This document shows positions 62,177-64,000 of a stretch of 64,000 nt of DNA, piece after piece. The position numbers and the translations under genes are program-made. The stretch comes from Acidobacteriota bacterium. Its GTDB lineage: Bacteria > Acidobacteriota > Terriglobia > Terriglobales > SCQP01. Numbering within the stretch: the first letter of the stretch is position 1; every line of letters starts with the position of its first letter. Location of the stretch: contig DAHVCP010000026.1 of assembly GCA_027314025.1 (NCBI GenBank), positions 1 through 64,000 on the forward strand. Direction: 5' to 3'. The notes beneath the pieces are model-generated. The model saw nothing but the letters and a program-made list of their open reading frames with translations. It searched no databases and was not told where the DNA came from.

Positions 62177-63438
62177 TCTCCCCGGCGCGCAAGCGCTCCC
62201 GTTGGCCGGCCATCGCCGCCGCCACGGCGGCGGTTATGGTTCTGGTTGCCGTGGCCTTGCCCCGTACCGCGCGGGCCGCCAGCCGCAAGGTTCCCACCGC
62301 CGTCACCCGCCAGGGCCGGTTTCTGGTCACGGTGACGGCGCACGGCGCCTTGGTGGCGCGCAAGTCGGTCAATTTGGCCGCGCCCCGGGTCCCCGGATTG
62401 ACCATCACCTGGCTGGCGCCGCCGGGCAGCCGCGTCAAACCCGGTGACCCTATCGTCCGTTTTGACGCCAGCAGCACCCGGGCCGATTTCAAGGCCAAGC
62501 TGGCGGCGCAGGAACAAGCCGCCGCGACCGTGCGCCAAACGGAAGCCCAAGCCAAGATCACCGCCCAAACCGATCAGCTCACCGAGGCCGAAGACCACGC
62601 CGCGGTGCAAACCGCCAAGCTGACCGTCATCAAGGATTCCATTCTGGGCCAGATCCAGGGCGACGAGGCCAAAATCGCTCTCCAGACGGCGCGAGAACAG
62701 TTGAAGGTCCAGGAGGCGAAAACGCACCTGGATGCCACCTCCAACGCCGCCAAAATCGCTGGCGCCAAGCGCTTGTTGGCGCAGGCCGCCTTCCTTACGG
62801 ATCTGGACCGAACCTATCTTTCCCACATGGTGTTGCGGACCCCCAGTGCGGGCATCGTCACGCTGATGATGAATCGCTCCGGGGGCTGGATGAATGAACA
62901 GCCATTTCAGGTCGGCGATTCCGTTTGGCCCGGCGCGGTCATCGCCCAAATCCCCGATCTGCACAGCATGGCGATGGAAGGCCAGCTGAAGGAATTGGAT
63001 CGTGGTCGCGTCGCGGTCGGCCAGCCGGTGCGCATTCATGTGGATGCACTGCCGGAACATGCCATCCCGGGCCGGCTGATCGCGCTTTCGCAGCTTACCG
63101 AGGTGGACTTCAGCGGGGGCTGGCCGCCAAAGCGAAACTTCCACGCCTGGGGCGAACCGATCGCCTTCAATCCCGCGCTGCGCCCCGGCATGAATGGCTC
63201 GCTCGATATCGTCGTCAAGGAAATTCCCAACGCCGTCAGCATTCCCGCCCAGGCGCTCTTTACGCTCAACACCCAGCCGGTCGTGTATGTGCAAAGCGGC
63301 AGCGGCTTTCAGCCGCATGTCGTCAAGGTGCTGGCGCGCAATCCCGGCTCGATCGCCGTCAGCGGAATCCCTGCCGGCGTCAGCGTTGCTTTGGTCAACC
63401 CCAATCACCACGCCGCCCATTCCTCCGGCGGCCGCTAG
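62173..63438 (+). CDS. HlyD/RND-type periplasmic adaptor protein 2
   Basis: This 421-residue adaptor has an N-terminal hydrophobic signal (about 12-35). It begins with Val-Thr-Ala-His-Gly-Ala-Leu-Val-Ala-Arg and continues with Gly-Ser-Arg-Val-Lys-Pro-Gly-Asp-Pro-Ile-Val-Arg-Phe (lipoyl domain). A coiled coil (about 100-215) and Leu-Arg-Thr-Pro-Ser-Ala-Gly-Ile-Val follow. The C-terminal barrel (Ile-Pro-Ala-Gln-Ala-Leu-Phe) is complete. It is co-translated with adaptor 1 and followed by a third. Different adaptors in one operon could form a mixed ring, or each could serve a separate complex. Confidence 0.84.
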   Translation: MISPARKRSRWPAIAAATAAVMVLVAVALPRTARAASRKVPTAVTRQGRFLVTVTAHGALVARKSVNLAAPRVPGLTITWLAPPGSRVKPGDPIVRFDASSTRADFKAKLAAQEQAAATVRQTEAQAKITAQTDQLTEAEDHAAVQTAKLTVIKDSILGQIQGDEAKIALQTAREQLKVQEAKTHLDATSNAAKIAGAKRLLAQAAFLTDLDRTYLSHMVLRTPSAGIVTLMMNRSGGWMNEQPFQVGDSVWPGAVIAQIPDLHSMAMEGQLKELDRGRVAVGQPVRIHVDALPEHAIPGRLIALSQLTEVDFSGGWPPKRNFHAWGEPIAFNPALRPGMNGSLDIVVKEIPNAVSIPAQALFTLNTQPVVYVQSGSGFQPHVVKVLARNPGSIAVSGIPAGVSVALVNPNHHAAHSSGGR

Positions 63439-63451
63439 CTAGCTGATCCTG

Positions 63452-64000
63452 ATGGCCGTCCTCGCCCCCCAAACCGCCTTACCCCCGCCGGTGCACCGCC
63501 GCCGCCACTGGCTGCCGCTGGTGGTGAAGGTCGTCGTCCTGCTGGCCGTGCTCGCGGGATTGGCTTGGCTGGCGGAATGGGGCTACAACCAAATCACCAA
63601 TCCCGCCGCTTCCATCATTCCCACCGCGCGGGTGCGGCGCGGCACCGTGACCATGCGGGTGTACGCCGATGGCCCGCTCCAAGGCAGCCGCACCGAGGAA
63701 TTGACCGCTCCCCATGTCGCCGGCGGCCAGTTGAGCATCACGACACTCCTGCCTCCAGGCACTTTGGTCAAGCCCGGCGAAGTCGTCGTCGCTTTCGACA
63801 CCTCCCAGCAGCAATACAACCTGGAGGTGGCCAAGAATAGCCTGGCCATCGCCCAGCAGAACGTCATCGAGGCCAAGGCCAACGCCGCCGCCACCGAACA
63901 GGAAGACCGTTACGCCATCGTCGCCGCCAAGGACAATGTCCGCAAGGCGGCATTGACCGTGCAGCAGGATCCGATCCTGGCCAAAATTGACGCCGAAACC
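63452..64000 (+). CDS. HlyD/RND-type periplasmic adaptor protein 3 (cut by window edge)
   Basis: The first 183 residues of a third adaptor are visible: a transmembrane anchor (about 22-42), then Val-Arg-Arg-Gly-Thr-Val-Thr-Met-Arg-Val-Tyr-Ala-Asp-Gly and Leu-Pro-Pro-Gly-Thr-Leu-Val-Lys-Pro-Gly-Glu-Val-Val-Val-Ala-Phe-Asp, and the start of the coiled coil. It begins 13 bases after adaptor 2. Pump and outer-membrane genes, if any, lie beyond 64000. Confidence 0.82.
   Translation, partial: MAVLAPQTALPPPVHRRRHWLPLVVKVVVLLAVLAGLAWLAEWGYNQITNPAASIIPTARVRRGTVTMRVYADGPLQGSRTEELTAPHVAGGQLSITTLLPPGTLVKPGEVVVAFDTSQQQYNLEVAKNSLAIAQQNVIEAKANAAATEQEDRYAIVAAKDNVRKAALTVQQDPILAKIDAET

Overview
This 64 kb window is very GC-rich, with dense gene packing and many ATGA/GTGA start-stop overlaps. 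It looks like a chromosome segment of a motile Acidobacteriota bacterium. The gene at 8.6-10.8 kb resembles the VWFA-related family typical of that phylum. A Ras-like MglA GTPase, FabL-type enoyl reductase, many two-component proteins and several GTG or TTG starts fit the same picture. The assignment is inferred from gene content; no rRNA or other marker gene is present.

Region 1 (1-22.4 kb) is a flagellar locus on the minus strand. Read in transcription order it has a sigma-54 activator, a histidine kinase, an NtrC-type regulator, flgB-flgC-fliE-fliF-fliG-fliH-fliI-fliJ, then fliK-flgD-flgE and fliL-fliN. Between fliJ and fliK lies an oppositely oriented 6 kb block: a tetR remnant, an HlyD/ABC-2 efflux operon and a frameshifted VWFA-family gene. 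A divergent REC-PilZ gene sits at the head of the locus.

Region 2 (22.5-27.2 kb) has an orphan HTH protein beside a strong palindrome, then serS, glmU, a TPR gene and, divergently, an mglA-like GTPase.

Region 3 (27.3-40.7 kb) is the most interesting part. It is one co-directional cluster: a PaaK-like adenylate-forming enzyme, myo-inositol-1-phosphate synthase, FabL-type enoyl reductase, a long acyl carrier protein, a FabZ-like dehydratase, a catalytic ketosynthase, a ketosynthase-like protein lacking all three catalytic residues (chain-length-factor-like), FabG, a short Cys-less ketosynthase-like protein, a second catalytic ketosynthase, a second PaaK-like enzyme and a DegT/StrS aminotransferase. 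It reads as a complete non-primary type II fatty-acid/polyketide system joined to cyclitol and amino-transfer chemistry. Its product is not evident.

Region 4 (40.8-59.9 kb) is mixed: a single-AAA ClpB-like ATPase, a large lipoprotein, a multiply broken DUF892 gene, an M23 endopeptidase, a CDP-alcohol phosphatidyltransferase, two small membrane proteins, a GNAT acetyltransferase, efp, pckA, an AIM24-like protein, a hybrid histidine kinase with its response regulator, thiolase, an rRNA methylase, rarA and ubiD. GC-rich hairpins without U-tracts lie at three convergent gene junctions.

Region 5 (59.9-64 kb) has a DUF72 gene and three consecutive HlyD-like adaptor genes, the last cut by the window edge. 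They probably precede an exporter. No tRNA, rRNA, CRISPR array, insertion sequence or prophage was recognised.
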